This document shows positions 11,580 through 22,396 of a stretch of 64,000 nt of DNA, in pieces (position 1 is the stretch's first letter; the number at the start of each line of letters is the position of its first letter). The stretch is from assembly GCA_032622095.1 (NCBI GenBank), contig CP136065.1, positions 246,885,474-246,949,473 of the forward strand. Reading direction: 5' to 3'. The translations under genes were made by a program, and so were the position numbers. The notes beneath the pieces were generated by a model that was not told the DNA's origin, searched no databases, and saw only the letters and a program-made list of their open reading frames with translations. The DNA comes from Siphonodentalium dalli. Its lineage: Eukaryota; Mollusca; Scaphopoda; Gadilida; Siphonodentaliidae.

Positions 11580-13595
11580 CATCTATAACTCGTAATCCAC
11601 TGGTCACCAGGAGTGATTTCTGATCAAGTCGAAGATGTCACACAGGACTGATCGAGGTGAGATCCAACCAAAACATTATTCCTTGCTATTGTTTGAATAG
11701 TAGATTCACAATCACACGATTGTTTATCGCGCTGAACTCGCCTTACCGCCTCATCGAGTGTCCACAAAGTTGACCCATTCAAATATGTTACTGTGAGCGT
11801 CATTATTATTCTGCTGCACGTGGAACACGGAACTGTTTATACGGTTAATAGCTGTTAATAGCCTCAGCCTTTCGACTGACACATATTTTGACTGTTCTGC
11901 ATGACGTGCCCCAGCTTAGAGTTAGACTTCTGAAGTTATATCACAGTATGTGGGACTGCGATTGTGAACAATCATCTGACTCCTGTTTTAAATAATGCAA
12001 TATTTTACACGTTCAAGAATTTTAAGGTTTTTTGTTTTGTTTTTTAAATATTCAAACAGCACAGTTTGTTATACTGTTGTGGCTTGTCTAAAAGACATGC
12101 AAATGCATTGTTTTCAAAACAAATATTTTTATTATAATTTTTATTCTAACCATATGGCGAGAGAAGTCTTGTCATTTTGTGTGTGTCATTTTCTCTATAC
12201 ATGTACCTTTTTAATATATGATTGATTCTGCATTATGTAGGTTCATAGCGTTTAATCTAAATTATTGACATCTGAGCAGTGACATATGGGTTCTCCACCC
12301 ACACTAGTTAACCTATATTGTGTTTCAAATAATATTGGTGTATATTACTGCACTGCATACCTTCGTAGTAATTATACAGTATATAATTTCGCAAACTTTT
12401 CAACTTTCCATATCATGGTATAGTCATAACACATTTACAGTACAGTGTTTTAATGGCATTATTATTAGAAGTATTAGTTAAGAGAGGCCAATACACACAT
12501 GTGTGAAATTGTTATTTCTCAATAAGTACTGATATTTTGTGTAGTCATACTAAACACACATTAGCCTAATTTAACATTGACAGTGTTTTAACACGATAGG
12601 ATTGAAGGATTAATATTTTGACGTGTGGGAATCAAAAATATGGATCAACTTTTAATCCAATTGATACCTCAAATGATGCATGTTAAATTTTAATTGATAG
12701 GCTACACAATCATATTTTAATGCATTTACAACAGTTTTTGTTGCTATTTTAAATGAGAATATGTATACATTATCTTGATATTATATGTGTTATATATTTA
12801 GCATCATGTTGCAGCCAATCGATCAATATTAGCATTTTATATGTACTGTATAATGTACAATGTCGATCTACATAATAATAATGTCGGTCAGATATTAAGT
12901 GTAATATGCAATGCTCAGAAAGTTAAAATTGTTACTTGTATACATTAGTACTAACCAGATATATGGTTAACATATACTTTCCTAAATGTTACTCGGAATG
13001 TTATTGAAGTTATATTGAGCATTCGTTGGTGTGTGTGTGTGTATATTTAAACATGGATTCATTGATGCTAATTCATTTCGAATAATTATAAATTTCCAAG
13101 TTATTTTTGAGAATGGATTTAATGGAACATAACATACTTTGCTTCTTTGGCCTTACACTATTAAGTTACATTTTACATGATCATATCTGGTCGCGATTTC
13201 GACGATTGATCCTGCACATGCATATATCGGTCTATATATATGCAAGACGGATTTCGCTCATAACGAGTTACTTTTAAAAAATATTATAAGCCACCATTTA
13301 TACTGGCAGTTTGCATATATTATAAAATATGCTTGCTTCAAACAATTTGATTTTATATGTCAAAATAAGCTATAATTTTACCCTCTTGTTTAGTACACAA
13401 TTAATACATTATATTACGTTTCAAATTTTGTAACGACTTGGTCTTCTCACCTTTGTAGCCGCCAAGTGGTCTTAAATCGGTTACCATCGAACATATATAT
13501 ATATATATATATACTGCCTTCTTTGGGGAAACATTGGCGAGTGGACCTTGTCACTTTGAATCGACTTTGTTGCTGGAATCGAATACGTTCATTGT
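11580..13595. other. Interior of the long HINE, no gene seen
   Basis: AT-rich sequence with occasional simple repeats (for example a TG run at 13030 and a TA run near 13493-13512). Short open frames have no recognisable domain. No Rep, helicase or endonuclease motif could be read in any frame. Confidence 0.5.
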
Positions 13596-14170
13596 CTCAG
13601 TGCCTGATGCCACTTGAGGCAAGTGCCTGATGACATTTTGAGCCGAATTCGGATTGAAACCACGCATACGACAATTTCGACGCCCTACGTGCAATTTTGA
13701 TGCCATTGACGGGCAAATTTGATGTCCTACGGACTATTGACGCCCTCCGGGCTATTTTGATGCTTTTTGGGCAAAAATCGACGATACGGTGACGTTTGAT
13801 GCCATTATGTGTTGGCAATACTTGTGTGATCGGGGATGACTTACCCACATGGTTGGGGTTGCTTCCCTTGTTTAGTCACCCCGGGCCATATATTCCTTGC
13901 GATGAGACTTGGGGGGTCTATTCTGAGCTGTTCACACATTTATTTCGGTCACTGCTAGTCTATTTTCGATCAATGTTGATGACATTTAATCTTAATTGAT
14001 TCAATCATATTTCGACGTTATTAAACACTTTTGACGCCACTCGGGCAATTTCGACATCGTTCTACAATGTTGATGCCACTCGGGCAATTCTGACACCATT
14101 CTGTTTGTTTACGTCAATGACGCCATTCAACTAATTTCCGTGTCATTTCGCAAACACTTGACGCTATCTC
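13596..14170. repeat. Degenerate short tandem tract (gatgcc/gacgcc...gggcaat)
   Basis: Many imperfect units of about 30 bp contain 'tttgatgcc' or 'tcgacgcc' followed by a 'gggcaatt'-like word. A different segment (13808-13942) interrupts the tract. Coding-like frames here are repeat translations. Confidence 0.6.
13808..13942. repeat. Internal HINE segment C, copy 1
   Basis: About 125 bp from 'tgtgatcggggatgacttac' to 'ctgttcacacattta' recur at 15196-15322 with about 90% identity. The copy spacing is about 1.39 kb, which suggests an internal duplication or a nested repeat. Confidence 0.85.
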
Positions 14171-15195
14171 TATAATGAAATAGTTTTGACAGAAATTATT
14201 CGATGTAATCTGTAACCATAATTGAGACATGCTAATTCGACTCCTTTTACATATGTTTGTATATACATGTGACAAGTTTGATATTCCATTGTCAGATAGA
14301 GTATTGACCGCCTATAGGTATTAACCAAAAAACTCAAATGTCTTAAACGTGTTCAGCTAGTCACGTTTTGAATGGCGTGTCACAGGTTTATATATTGACA
14401 ACTTTAACACCGTTATTTGACAGTGTATAGCATTTTTAGCAATATAACATTTGACAACCCTATATATCAAAATAATCCAATTGGATGTTAATTTATCTTA
14501 TCATAGAAACTTATTCTGAATAACAATTGGACATTTAATGTTAACTATTTCATATATATACGGGTACATGTTATCGGACACAGGTCCAGGTCTAATTCAC
14601 ATCCACAATTCGAAAGTCCTTTGCGAAATACATAATTCAACATTTAACCTGGAGCTTGTGTTACGTTCGTACACGGCGTCGCCGTGTTGTTGACAATTTG
14701 ATTTTCAAGTAACGAGAACATATTCAAAAGGTTATTCGTATAGTTTAGTATAGTTATCATATGAGAAGGCATTATTATTACGATAATGATAGTTGGAATA
14801 AATTGGTCATCTCCGTCGGGAATAATTTGTTGAATTTTTAGACCAATCAATTGCAGAGATCAATACTAGCATACGGGCAAAGTTATATAAATTCACGTCA
14901 CTGTAAAATATATAGCATAAACTAGTTGAACATAAATCATTGTGTTGATGACATAATTATTGCGTTCATACATCATGTGTGTACACATTTACGGATGTAA
15001 AATATGCTGGTTTAAATGTTGGATTTTGTATCCACCGCAATGATGTTTCCATTTTACACAATGTTAGTTATCCAATGAAATTGATTTACCCTCATTTGTA
15101 GAGTTTGCTGCATTTATTATTCCGTATAATACTCATTCAGTTTCTGTTCAGTTATTACCCAGTAGTTCAATTGGGAGCTATTGTAGTTCGGTATG
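14171..15195. other. Interior of the long HINE, no gene seen
   Basis: AT-rich sequence without a supported open frame. Nothing else recognised. Confidence 0.5.
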
Positions 15196-15322
15196 ACAAT
15201 ACTTGTGTGATCGGGGATGACTTACCCACAGAGGTGGGTTTGCTTCCCTTGTTTAGTCACCCTAGGCCATATATTCCTTGTGATGAGACTTGGGGGTCTA
15301 TTCTGAGCTGTTCACACATTTA
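15196..15322. repeat. Internal HINE segment C, copy 2
   Basis: Near copy of 13808-13942 in the same orientation, ending in 'ctgttcacacattta'. Confidence 0.85.
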
Positions 15323-15852
15323 ATTCTGTCATTTCGAGTCTACAATTATTAGTGTGTAAATATTGTATATAATAGAGAATTTGGAAATTGTTAATACATA
15401 GCGGAATTTAGCCTACTGTGTTTAAAGGGATACTGTACCATTGTTATCACCAGAAATTTATTGAAAATGGCGTACAGTACCCCTTATAACGACATAACGA
15501 CAATTATTTCATGAGTAACCAAGAAATACAATGTTAACGTTTGCAACATAACTGTTTCAGAATTTACCTATTGTATATCAATACATATAACACATACATG
15601 TATTCGATGTATGTATCTTTGTCACACCGAGTACATATTTACGGCGAAATGGTATTATTTCTAATACTATCAGAAGAATTTAGTCTATACATGTATCTAT
15701 ATTGGTCTTGCTATAATAACTGCACGAGCTTAACCGAGACTCACCCTTGTTTATAAATAACCATGGAGGGACTGTAATTTTAGATCTGATGGGCATACCC
15801 TATGTATACAATTAAGACTTCTCTTCTCTTATTTTTGGCCGACCTTCGGTTT

Positions 15853-16152
15853 GGCGTGTTTAGCCAAAAATTTAATAGATCAGTTGAATGGTATACATGT
15901 ACATGTCATACTTTTCGAATTTTCTTCTATTGTATTCTCATATTTTGAATCTTGATACTATCTTGACTCTTGATAATTCAATTAACTATAAAACATCAAT
16001 ATAATTGAGAATTTGTAAAATGTTATCATAATCATATGTATATATAATTATATTGGGGAGCTAGTAGTTACGCTCCCCAATATTTACAGGCAAATAAATA
16101 TATATTAAATCTATTAATTCCACATGTATTAAGAGTTCTCCATTGGGAAGAT
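15853..16152. repeat. Direct repeat B, copy 1 (about 300 bp)
   Basis: Matches 16506-16803 except for a 2-bp difference in a TA tract (gtatatataatt against gtatataatt). It carries the hairpin ttggggagc...gctccccaa and 'aataaata' words. It is the 5'-terminal part of the HINE in minus orientation. Confidence 0.92.
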
Positions 16153-16803
16153 TGGTAACTTTTATTATGTTTGCAAAATATATTAAAAGAATTAATCTTC
16201 CCGGAGTAACGACCAATCCCTATATTTGCCTTATACGTTAAGTTTAAATTTGTTTCACCTTATTATGTAATTCATTGGAGCGCTTAATTGTCCCTTGACC
16301 TCTTGTGTAACAGTAACAAGCTATTTGATTGGCTACGTACGTTCCGTGCTTTCTATAAACTTTTACTTCCGGTTTGTGTCACTGCATTCATTTGAAATAA
16401 ATTCGGCGAGTCGTCAACATCTTTTTCCCCCGCCCACCCGAAATTTCCCTTAATTTTTGGAATTAGTCCAATTTCTATTTTTTCTACCATATACTAATGG
16501 TATAGGGCGTGTTTAGCCAAAAATTTAATAGATCAGTTGAATGGTATACATGTACATGTCATACTTTTCGAATTTTCTTCTATTGTATTCTCATATTTTG
16601 AATCTTGATACTATCTTGACTCTTGATAATTCAATTAACTATAAAACATCAATATAATTGAGAATTTGTAAAATGTTATCATAATCATATGTATATAATT
16701 ATATTGGGGAGCTAGTAGTTACGCTCCCCAATATTTACAGGCAAATAAATATATATTAAATCTATTAATTCCACATGTATTAAGAGTTCTCCATTGGGAA
16801 GAT
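16153..16803 (-). mobile_element. Helentron-like element, short internally deleted unit, 651 bp
   Basis: Same ends as the long unit (repeat A at 16153-16428, repeat B at 16506-16803), but the 4.4-kb interior is replaced by 77 bp (16429-16505). It abuts the long unit head to tail with no spacer. That is expected for rolling-circle elements and is hard to explain by two independent insertions. The last codons of the LINE ORF2 open frame (PLIFPMENS) are read through from LINE into this unit. Confidence 0.78.
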
Positions 16804-19221
16804 TAGAGGTCCATAGTAAAAAGAGTTGGTATTAAGATTAGTATTTCCATTTTTTGAGAAAATGATAGTTTTTGATTTGTTTGAGTTAACAGATAGTCTC
16901 CAATCTATACAGTATCTCTGAAATGAGTCAAGACATGACTGCAGGCCTTCAGGTGTCTCTGAAATTAAAACCAAGTCATCAGCATATAGGAGATGGTTGA
17001 AATGAATAGAATTTAAAGTAACGGGGTCAGAACGGTTCTTGTCTATGTAGTCTTTTAAATCATCTATATATAGATTGAAAAGTATGGGGCTGAGACTATC
17101 ACCCTGTTTCACCCCTAGATCTGCTTTGAATGGTTCACTATATCCATTCTGTAATTTACACGAATAGTAGGTATTGGAATACATATTTTTCACAATATGA
17201 TAAAATTTTCCATTTATTCCTTTCTCTCTCAGTTTCTGAAATAAGTATGGTCTATATACAGAGTCAAATGCTTTTCTCAAGTCAATAAATGCTGTGTATA
17301 TTTGCTTATCTTCTTTTTGTATATATTTATTTAATAAAGTTTTCATGACAAATAAATGATCAGTTGTCCTACAATTCTGTCTGAATCCTATTTGATTCAT
17401 TGATAAACAGTTTCCACTTTCTAAAAATTCCCCAAGTCTTCTTTGTAGTATATTTGTGAATAACTTTCCAATACAGCTAGATATGCTTATCCCTCTATAA
17501 TTGTTGCAGTCTGTTGGATCTCCTGATTTGTGGATAGATGTTAGGAGGGAAAGATTCCATTCTGAGGGAAATATTCCGCAATCTAAAATTTTGTTGAAAA
17601 ACTTCGCTAAAATCAAAGACATTGTGTCTGAGCTATGTTTAATGAATTCATTTATGATCAAGTCTGGACCCCCACTTTTATTAATTTTCAAGTTAGTTAC
17701 TGCTTTTTTAATTTCAGCACAATTTATAGGAGTATTCAGGTGATTATTCTCATCCTCTTCATATAGGTTTGAAATATTAGATATTACTGACTCTTTGTTA
17801 CTATTATTTTCGGGCATATTTGAACATAGCAATGAACTATAGTGTTTTATCCATTGGTTGTCGTTTATCGGTGACTGAGGTTTAACTTTTTGTTTATTCC
17901 AATGTTGGAAGAATTTCCAGAATTCTGTTGGATTGTTATGTTGATCTAGGTTTTTGATATTCTCAGAAAGTGACTCAAAGAAATTCTTTCTTAGATTTTT
18001 TTTCATGTTATTATATCTTTTCCGGGTAAGACAGAATGATTGTCTCAGTGTTACATTCTTTGGTTCATTTTGTAACTTTTTGGCTAAAGATCTAACTTCC
18101 CTTCTCATCCTGAAACACTCAGAGTTCATCCACCCTTTTTTATATTTATTTCTTTTGTTTGTGAATTTATCTTTATTTGTAGTTTTTATAGGTTTGAATT
18201 GAAGAGAAATCTTAGCAGCATCATTATAAATGCCTTTTAATTTTTCTGCTATAAGATCAATATCGTTGCAACTTTTATCTTCCATGAGGTCTATTAATGA
18301 AAGTATATTATCCACAGATGTCTGTGTTGAGATTGCATTTCTGAACTGTAATGCAGATTCATTTTGCCAGATGTATCTACCAGGTAAGTTGAATGTGGTT
18401 AAATCTTCAAAGTTTTCGAAGTCATTATTTTTTATTATCACTGATATTGGAGCATGATCAGAAAATTCATTAGGTGGGTGAACTCTGAATTGAACAATGT
18501 CATGAAATAACTGCATTGAGGTAATCATATAATCAACAGTACTTCGACCATTGTGACTAAAAAATGTATTATAACCTAGTGAATCTCCCAAGAATCTGCC
18601 ATTTAATATTCTCAATTGAAGATCTTTGCAGATTTCAGTCAGAAGTTCTCCTTGTATATTATTTTGTTCATCAAGTTGATTTCTTGATAGTTCTATATCT
18701 TTGGTATAGTTACAGTTTGTTAATAAATCTTCACCCATGTGGTCCATAGAATCATTTCTGATGAAATCTTCTAAGCCATATGTCCTAGCATTGAAATCTC
18801 CACAAAGCAAAATTTGCCCACAATCTTTAAATGAAAGTATCTCATTCCTAATGTCTTCGAATATTTCTTCTGAAGTTTTCTTATTAATTATAGGTTTTAC
18901 ATATAAGAAGCCAATATACATTTTTGGTTTGTTGTCAAGCTCAAACCACATTGAAGTTGTTGATATTTTAATTTGGGTGATGTGTTTTCTAATGCTTGGT
19001 TTGCAATAAACTAGCATACCACCCGAGGTTCGACCTTTTTTCTTTTTTCTTTTAGCTTTAGAAGAAAATAGTGTACAAAAACCATCAATGTTGCTGGGAG
19101 ATTCACTAGACGTAGTTTCAGCAAGACATAATATATCATATTTATCTAAAAGAGAAGTAAATGTAATATCTGAAAGCTTTTTACCCATTCCATGGATGTT
19201 CCAAAAACCGATATTGATCAT
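16804..19221 (-). CDS. LINE ORF2: endonuclease/reverse transcriptase, truncated by the insertion
   Basis: About 806 LINE-derived residues starting MINIGFWNIHG. The N-terminal endonuclease/exonuclease/phosphatase-type domain shows the FWNIHG start, the catalytic-region GDFNAR (residues 141-146) and SDHAP (254-258). The reverse transcriptase has FIDLRKAFD, GVKQGDSLSP and the catalytic YADD (746-749). The frame then leaves the LINE after ...YYGPL and reads 7 codons of the inserted Helentron-like unit to a stop at 16780. In the living element this enzyme nicks target DNA and primes reverse transcription from the nick. The start follows a 737-bp gap after ORF1, and its first residues match a usual endonuclease start. 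Confidence 0.92.
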
Positions 19222-19958
19222 TTTACTATTATTGACTTAATGGATAAGGGATTGGGACTTCAAATGTCATTCAAGTTAGCTAGTTAGTATGCTCAGTATA
19301 ATTAAATTGTTCAATCAAGTTAATGACTATAAATTAGTTGAAGTTACTAGTATGAGTATAATTCGATATGAGGTAAAACAAATGAGTGATACATTAGACA
19401 GTTTACCAAACACCAGACTTGCATTGATATTTGTATCAATACATACTAGTATATGTATATATCTCCCTGAATATTATTACTCATTTGTTTTAGTATCTTA
19501 AGATATTGTAATATAATATTCAATATTTATATACATGTAGGTTTGAACCAATCACGTTATAATTTCTAAGGATTTAGCATCTAAATGAGTTGTATTATAG
19601 TTACTGTAATTTAACTGAATGTAATATTGCATCAATGCGAATTAAATTCATTCTTCTTTAACACTTTCAGAACATATTTTTATATAACATATTATTCTTC
19701 AATTAATTTGTACAAGTTCTGTAGGGAGACCGCCATTCAATTCCAAGTCAAACGTCACTCTCACCCATACATGTCTGTTGCATATGGATATTTCATCTGG
19801 TATAAAGAAATATAAATTGGTGAAATTGTATTTATATAACTATAGTAAACTCATATATTGAGGTATTATTGCAATTGTACTATAAAATTTATAAGGAAAC
19901 AAGTGACGTTAACTTAAAATCAATCAACAGTCTTCCACAGTAGGTTTGTGTCAAATTT
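19222..19958 (-). other. 737-bp non-coding spacer between LINE ORF1 and ORF2
   Basis: No supported frame on either strand. AT-rich, with short palindromes such as 'attgatatttgtatcaat'. The spacer is long for a LINE and may contain a small insertion, but I could not define its ends. Confidence 0.5.
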
Positions 19959-20993
19959 TCACGAAAACCCGTGATGATGACTTCTTACAAAATTTTTCAA
20001 TAAATTAAAAATCTGCTGGTTGATTGATTTATCTGGATTTGAGTCTAGTTGCATTTGCGGTCTTCTTGTTTCTCCTCCAGAAAGTTTGTTATGAGGTAAA
20101 TTGTTGCCACTTTGTCGTTGATTGTAAGTTGTTGTTGTGAAGGAGTCCTGGTGATATTCCTCATATCTATTCATACCCAAGAATGGATTTAGGTGGTTTT
20201 TCAGCAGTCGGACTAAGAATGTTGTTCCCTTTGGATTAAAGTGAATTCCATCCCATATATACAGGCCTGTGCGATCTGCAGATATTGTTTCATTTTTTAC
20301 TGTGTAAACATTAGAAAATTTGTGGGACAAATCTTCAATTTCCTTGTTGTATTTATAGGCATTGTCATTGTATGCATCTTGATCAACTCTTTCAAATGCC
20401 AGTAGAAGATGAACATTTAGTTTTTGATTATTTGTATTCTGTAACATTTTCAGAAGGTCTTCCATCTTTTTCCCTGCTTCTTTGGGAGATGAATCATCAA
20501 ATTTATTAGATAGGTCATTACTACCTACCCCTAACACAATATTGTTTGGAACATATTTCATTTTTGTAATGTATTTTGATGCTCCCGTGATGTCTTTCTG
20601 CTTTGCTCCAAGAACTTCAATATCCACCTTTCTATACTTGTAAATCTTGTTCTCATCCAGATTATTACCATGTGAATCAAAAAGCATTAACGTTCTGTCT
20701 CCTACATGCCCATTCACATTGAAAGTTCCTGTTGGTGAATATTTTGCTGGTGTTTTGTTGTCATCTGATTCATTCTTCTGTCTCTCAACCTGTGTTCCCT
20801 TATCCTTGACACTCACATGTGTTTTCACTGATTGTGCTTGTTTTAAATTCTTCAAGTCATGTCCCATATTATCTATTTTTTGTTGATATAGTTGTGAAGT
20901 ATGTGCGGCCTTATTTATCTCACTTACTAGATCCTCAATTTCATCTTTCTGTAACCTTATTATATGTCTACAGCTGTTGTTAACTCTCTTCCT
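19959..20993 (-). CDS. LINE ORF1, C-terminal part with SGNH hydrolase-like domain
   Basis: The longest ATG-started frame is 302 residues (from 20867), but the frame is open further upstream to about 20993. There it reads a charged helix (RLQKDEIEDLVSEINKA) that continues the coil of the preceding frame. The domain shows the SGNH blocks in order: LFDSHG (block I, with DSHG for the usual GDS), VGSND (block III) and WDGIHFNPKG (block V, Asp and His present). SGNH/esterase domains are known in ORF1 proteins of CR1/L2-type LINEs. The C-terminus is Asn/Gln/His-rich. The role in the element is probably RNA or membrane association; this is not shown by the sequence. Confidence 0.8.
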   Translation of the reverse strand, partial: RKRVNNSCRHIIRLQKDEIEDLVSEINKAAHTSQLYQQKIDNMGHDLKNLKQAQSVKTHVSVKDKGTQVERQKNESDDNKTPAKYSPTGTFNVNGHVGDRTLMLFDSHGNNLDENKIYKYRKVDIEVLGAKQKDITGASKYITKMKYVPNNIVLGVGSNDLSNKFDDSSPKEAGKKMEDLLKMLQNTNNQKLNVHLLLAFERVDQDAYNDNAYKYNKEIEDLSHKFSNVYTVKNETISADRTGLYIWDGIHFNPKGTTFLVRLLKNHLNPFLGMNRYEEYHQDSFTTTTYNQRQSGNNLPHNKLSGGETRRPQMQLDSNPDKSINQQIFNLLKNFVRSHHHGFS

Positions 20994-22017
20994 TTAATAG
21001 GTGTAATGTTTTTCGTAATGATTTATTTTCTTCTTCTACCACATTTTCTCTTTCTATAACCGTATCTTCTTTCACGATAACTGCTTCTCTTACTTTTAAT
21101 ACGTTATCCTTCATCTCTTGTGCCATACCTTCAATCCTTTCTTCAAACTTGACTTCCAACTCTTTCCGTGTTCTCTGCATAATTGCATGGAATTTTTCTT
21201 CAATCCTACATTCTAACTCTTTCTGTATTTCTTGCAGAGCAATTTCATTTGCACATACTTTATTCTCCAGAACATTTATTGTACAGTGTAACTTTTGATT
21301 TTCAAGTTTTCTCAAGTCAGATGTGGGTGATGGCTCTATTATTCTTGGTGTGCTGAAGGCTAGAATATGTGGGGTTGTGATCTCTGTTAAACTGATCTCG
21401 TGTAAATTAACATCTGTTTGAGGAATGTTATCTGCTTGGTTTAGATTATTTGATTGAAGAATATCCACCAAGTGTTTTAAAACAGGAAATTCCTTTTCTG
21501 ACCACACTGAATGTTGTATACCCTGAGCGGTGATCAATAATGTCCTTGGGTATATATGCAGAGTCACTACTTTTTCTTCCTTCGTATCTTCTAATCCAGA
21601 TTTATTTTGAATATTGTGGATTTTGTGTACTTGAACATAAATCTCATTCACTGGATCATTATCCTTTACTTTGTCTACCCAGTTAACAGAGTATTTGCTG
21701 TTGCTTCCTAATTGTTCATGATACCTATATGCGATTACTTTAATCCATAGAATTAACCTCTCAACGCTGTCAATTCTGAATGACACCATTCTGGCGTTTG
21801 GTTCATACATGTCCATTTTTAATTCTTCCAGTAGAGCGAAAGCAGCCTTTCCTGAGGGACTTCTTGTTTCATGTGGTGTATAACTTGAAAAATCATCTTT
21901 ACAATTGTCAATATTACACAAGAAAGTCTCCTTATTCTCTTCAATTAGTTCCTCAAACATGATTGTAAATTTCGTTAGCGTGAAATGACAGCTTAATTGT
22001 TGCCTAACTTCGTGCAC
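20980..22017 (-). CDS. LINE ORF1, N-terminal part with C-terminal coiled coil
   Basis: 345 residues. The first about 235 have no domain that I recognise. From about residue 245 there is a long heptad-like charged helix (ELECRIEEKFHAIMQRTRKE...). It ends LLKEES and stops at 20980. The next frame is already open from about 20993, and the reading moves by +1 inside this 14-nt overlap. The simplest reading is one ORF1 (coiled coil plus SGNH) broken by an indel; a +1 ribosomal shift is possible but unproven. A downstream Met at about residue 20 (MFEELIEEN) is an alternative start. Confidence 0.75.
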   Translation of the reverse strand: MHEVRQQLSCHFTLTKFTIMFEELIEENKETFLCNIDNCKDDFSSYTPHETRSPSGKAAFALLEELKMDMYEPNARMVSFRIDSVERLILWIKVIAYRYHEQLGSNSKYSVNWVDKVKDNDPVNEIYVQVHKIHNIQNKSGLEDTKEEKVVTLHIYPRTLLITAQGIQHSVWSEKEFPVLKHLVDILQSNNLNQADNIPQTDVNLHEISLTEITTPHILAFSTPRIIEPSPTSDLRKLENQKLHCTINVLENKVCANEIALQEIQKELECRIEEKFHAIMQRTRKELEVKFEERIEGMAQEMKDNVLKVREAVIVKEDTVIERENVVEEENKSLRKTLHLLKEES

Positions 22018-22396
22018 TCACTTTTTCCGATGTTGATTTACTTCTTAAGTTGACGTGATTGGATCGTTGTTTTATGTTGAAAAGTTCATCTGAAGTCCTT
22101 TTATCCCATCTCCAAAAAATATTTAGTTGAGATACATCATAATATTATCATAAATATTATTATAAATTGGTGATTTCCGTTAGAGTTAAATTTTTTGCGT
22201 CCATCGCGACGTGACGTCACTTCCGGTGTGTATGTTTGAGTTTGACTGTGCACATAGTACATTTGCTTCATCGTAATATATACGTGCAGTTTATGTGTGT
22301 TTTATCGTATTATTGTATTGAATTGAAAAGAGGAGCGGATATAGCTCAGTAACTTGTCTTTATGATTATCAAGTTTATCTTTATGTGACCCATTAA

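Larger units (their letters stand above)
11179..16152 (-). mobile_element. Helentron-like (HINE) rolling-circle element, long unit, 4,974 bp
   Basis: It sits inside LINE ORF2 between two T residues (11178 and, after the second unit, 16804), with no other duplication. On the minus strand it begins ATCTTCCC at the very 5' end. Near the 3' end it has the complementary GGGAAGAT, followed by about 42 nt holding an AT-rich stem-loop (CTTTTAATAT pairing ATAATAAAAG). A second hairpin (ttggggagc...gctccccaa, near 16050-16085) lies near the 5' end. These asymmetric subterminal repeats and TT insertion are the published hallmarks of Helentrons and HINEs. No Rep/helicase frame is present, so it is non-autonomous. 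The interior holds a duplicated 125-bp segment and a 'gacgcc'-type repeat tract. Confidence 0.75.
9795..22340 (-). mobile_element. Non-LTR retrotransposon (LINE), interrupted by a Helentron-like insertion
   Basis: Read on the minus strand: 5' region (from about 22.3 kb, edge uncertain), coiled-coil ORF, SGNH-domain ORF, apurinic-type endonuclease plus reverse transcriptase ORF, insertion at 11179-16803, the rest of the RT C-terminus, and a 3' end near 9795 with AT-rich 'tttgaaat' repeats in place of a plain poly(A). Joining position 16804 to 11178 restores the RT reading frame exactly (codons CTA then ACA), so the two halves are one element. Without the insertion it is about 6.9 kb. The C-terminal part has frame damage, so this copy is dead. 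The LINE clade is undetermined. Confidence 0.88.

Noticed and set aside
11179-16803. LTR retrotransposon interpretation of the A-X-B-A-y-B arrangement
   Set aside because: An LTR element would need the same full repeat at both ends. Here only A starts and only B ends the long unit, the ends are not TG...CA, and there are no gag/pol frames.
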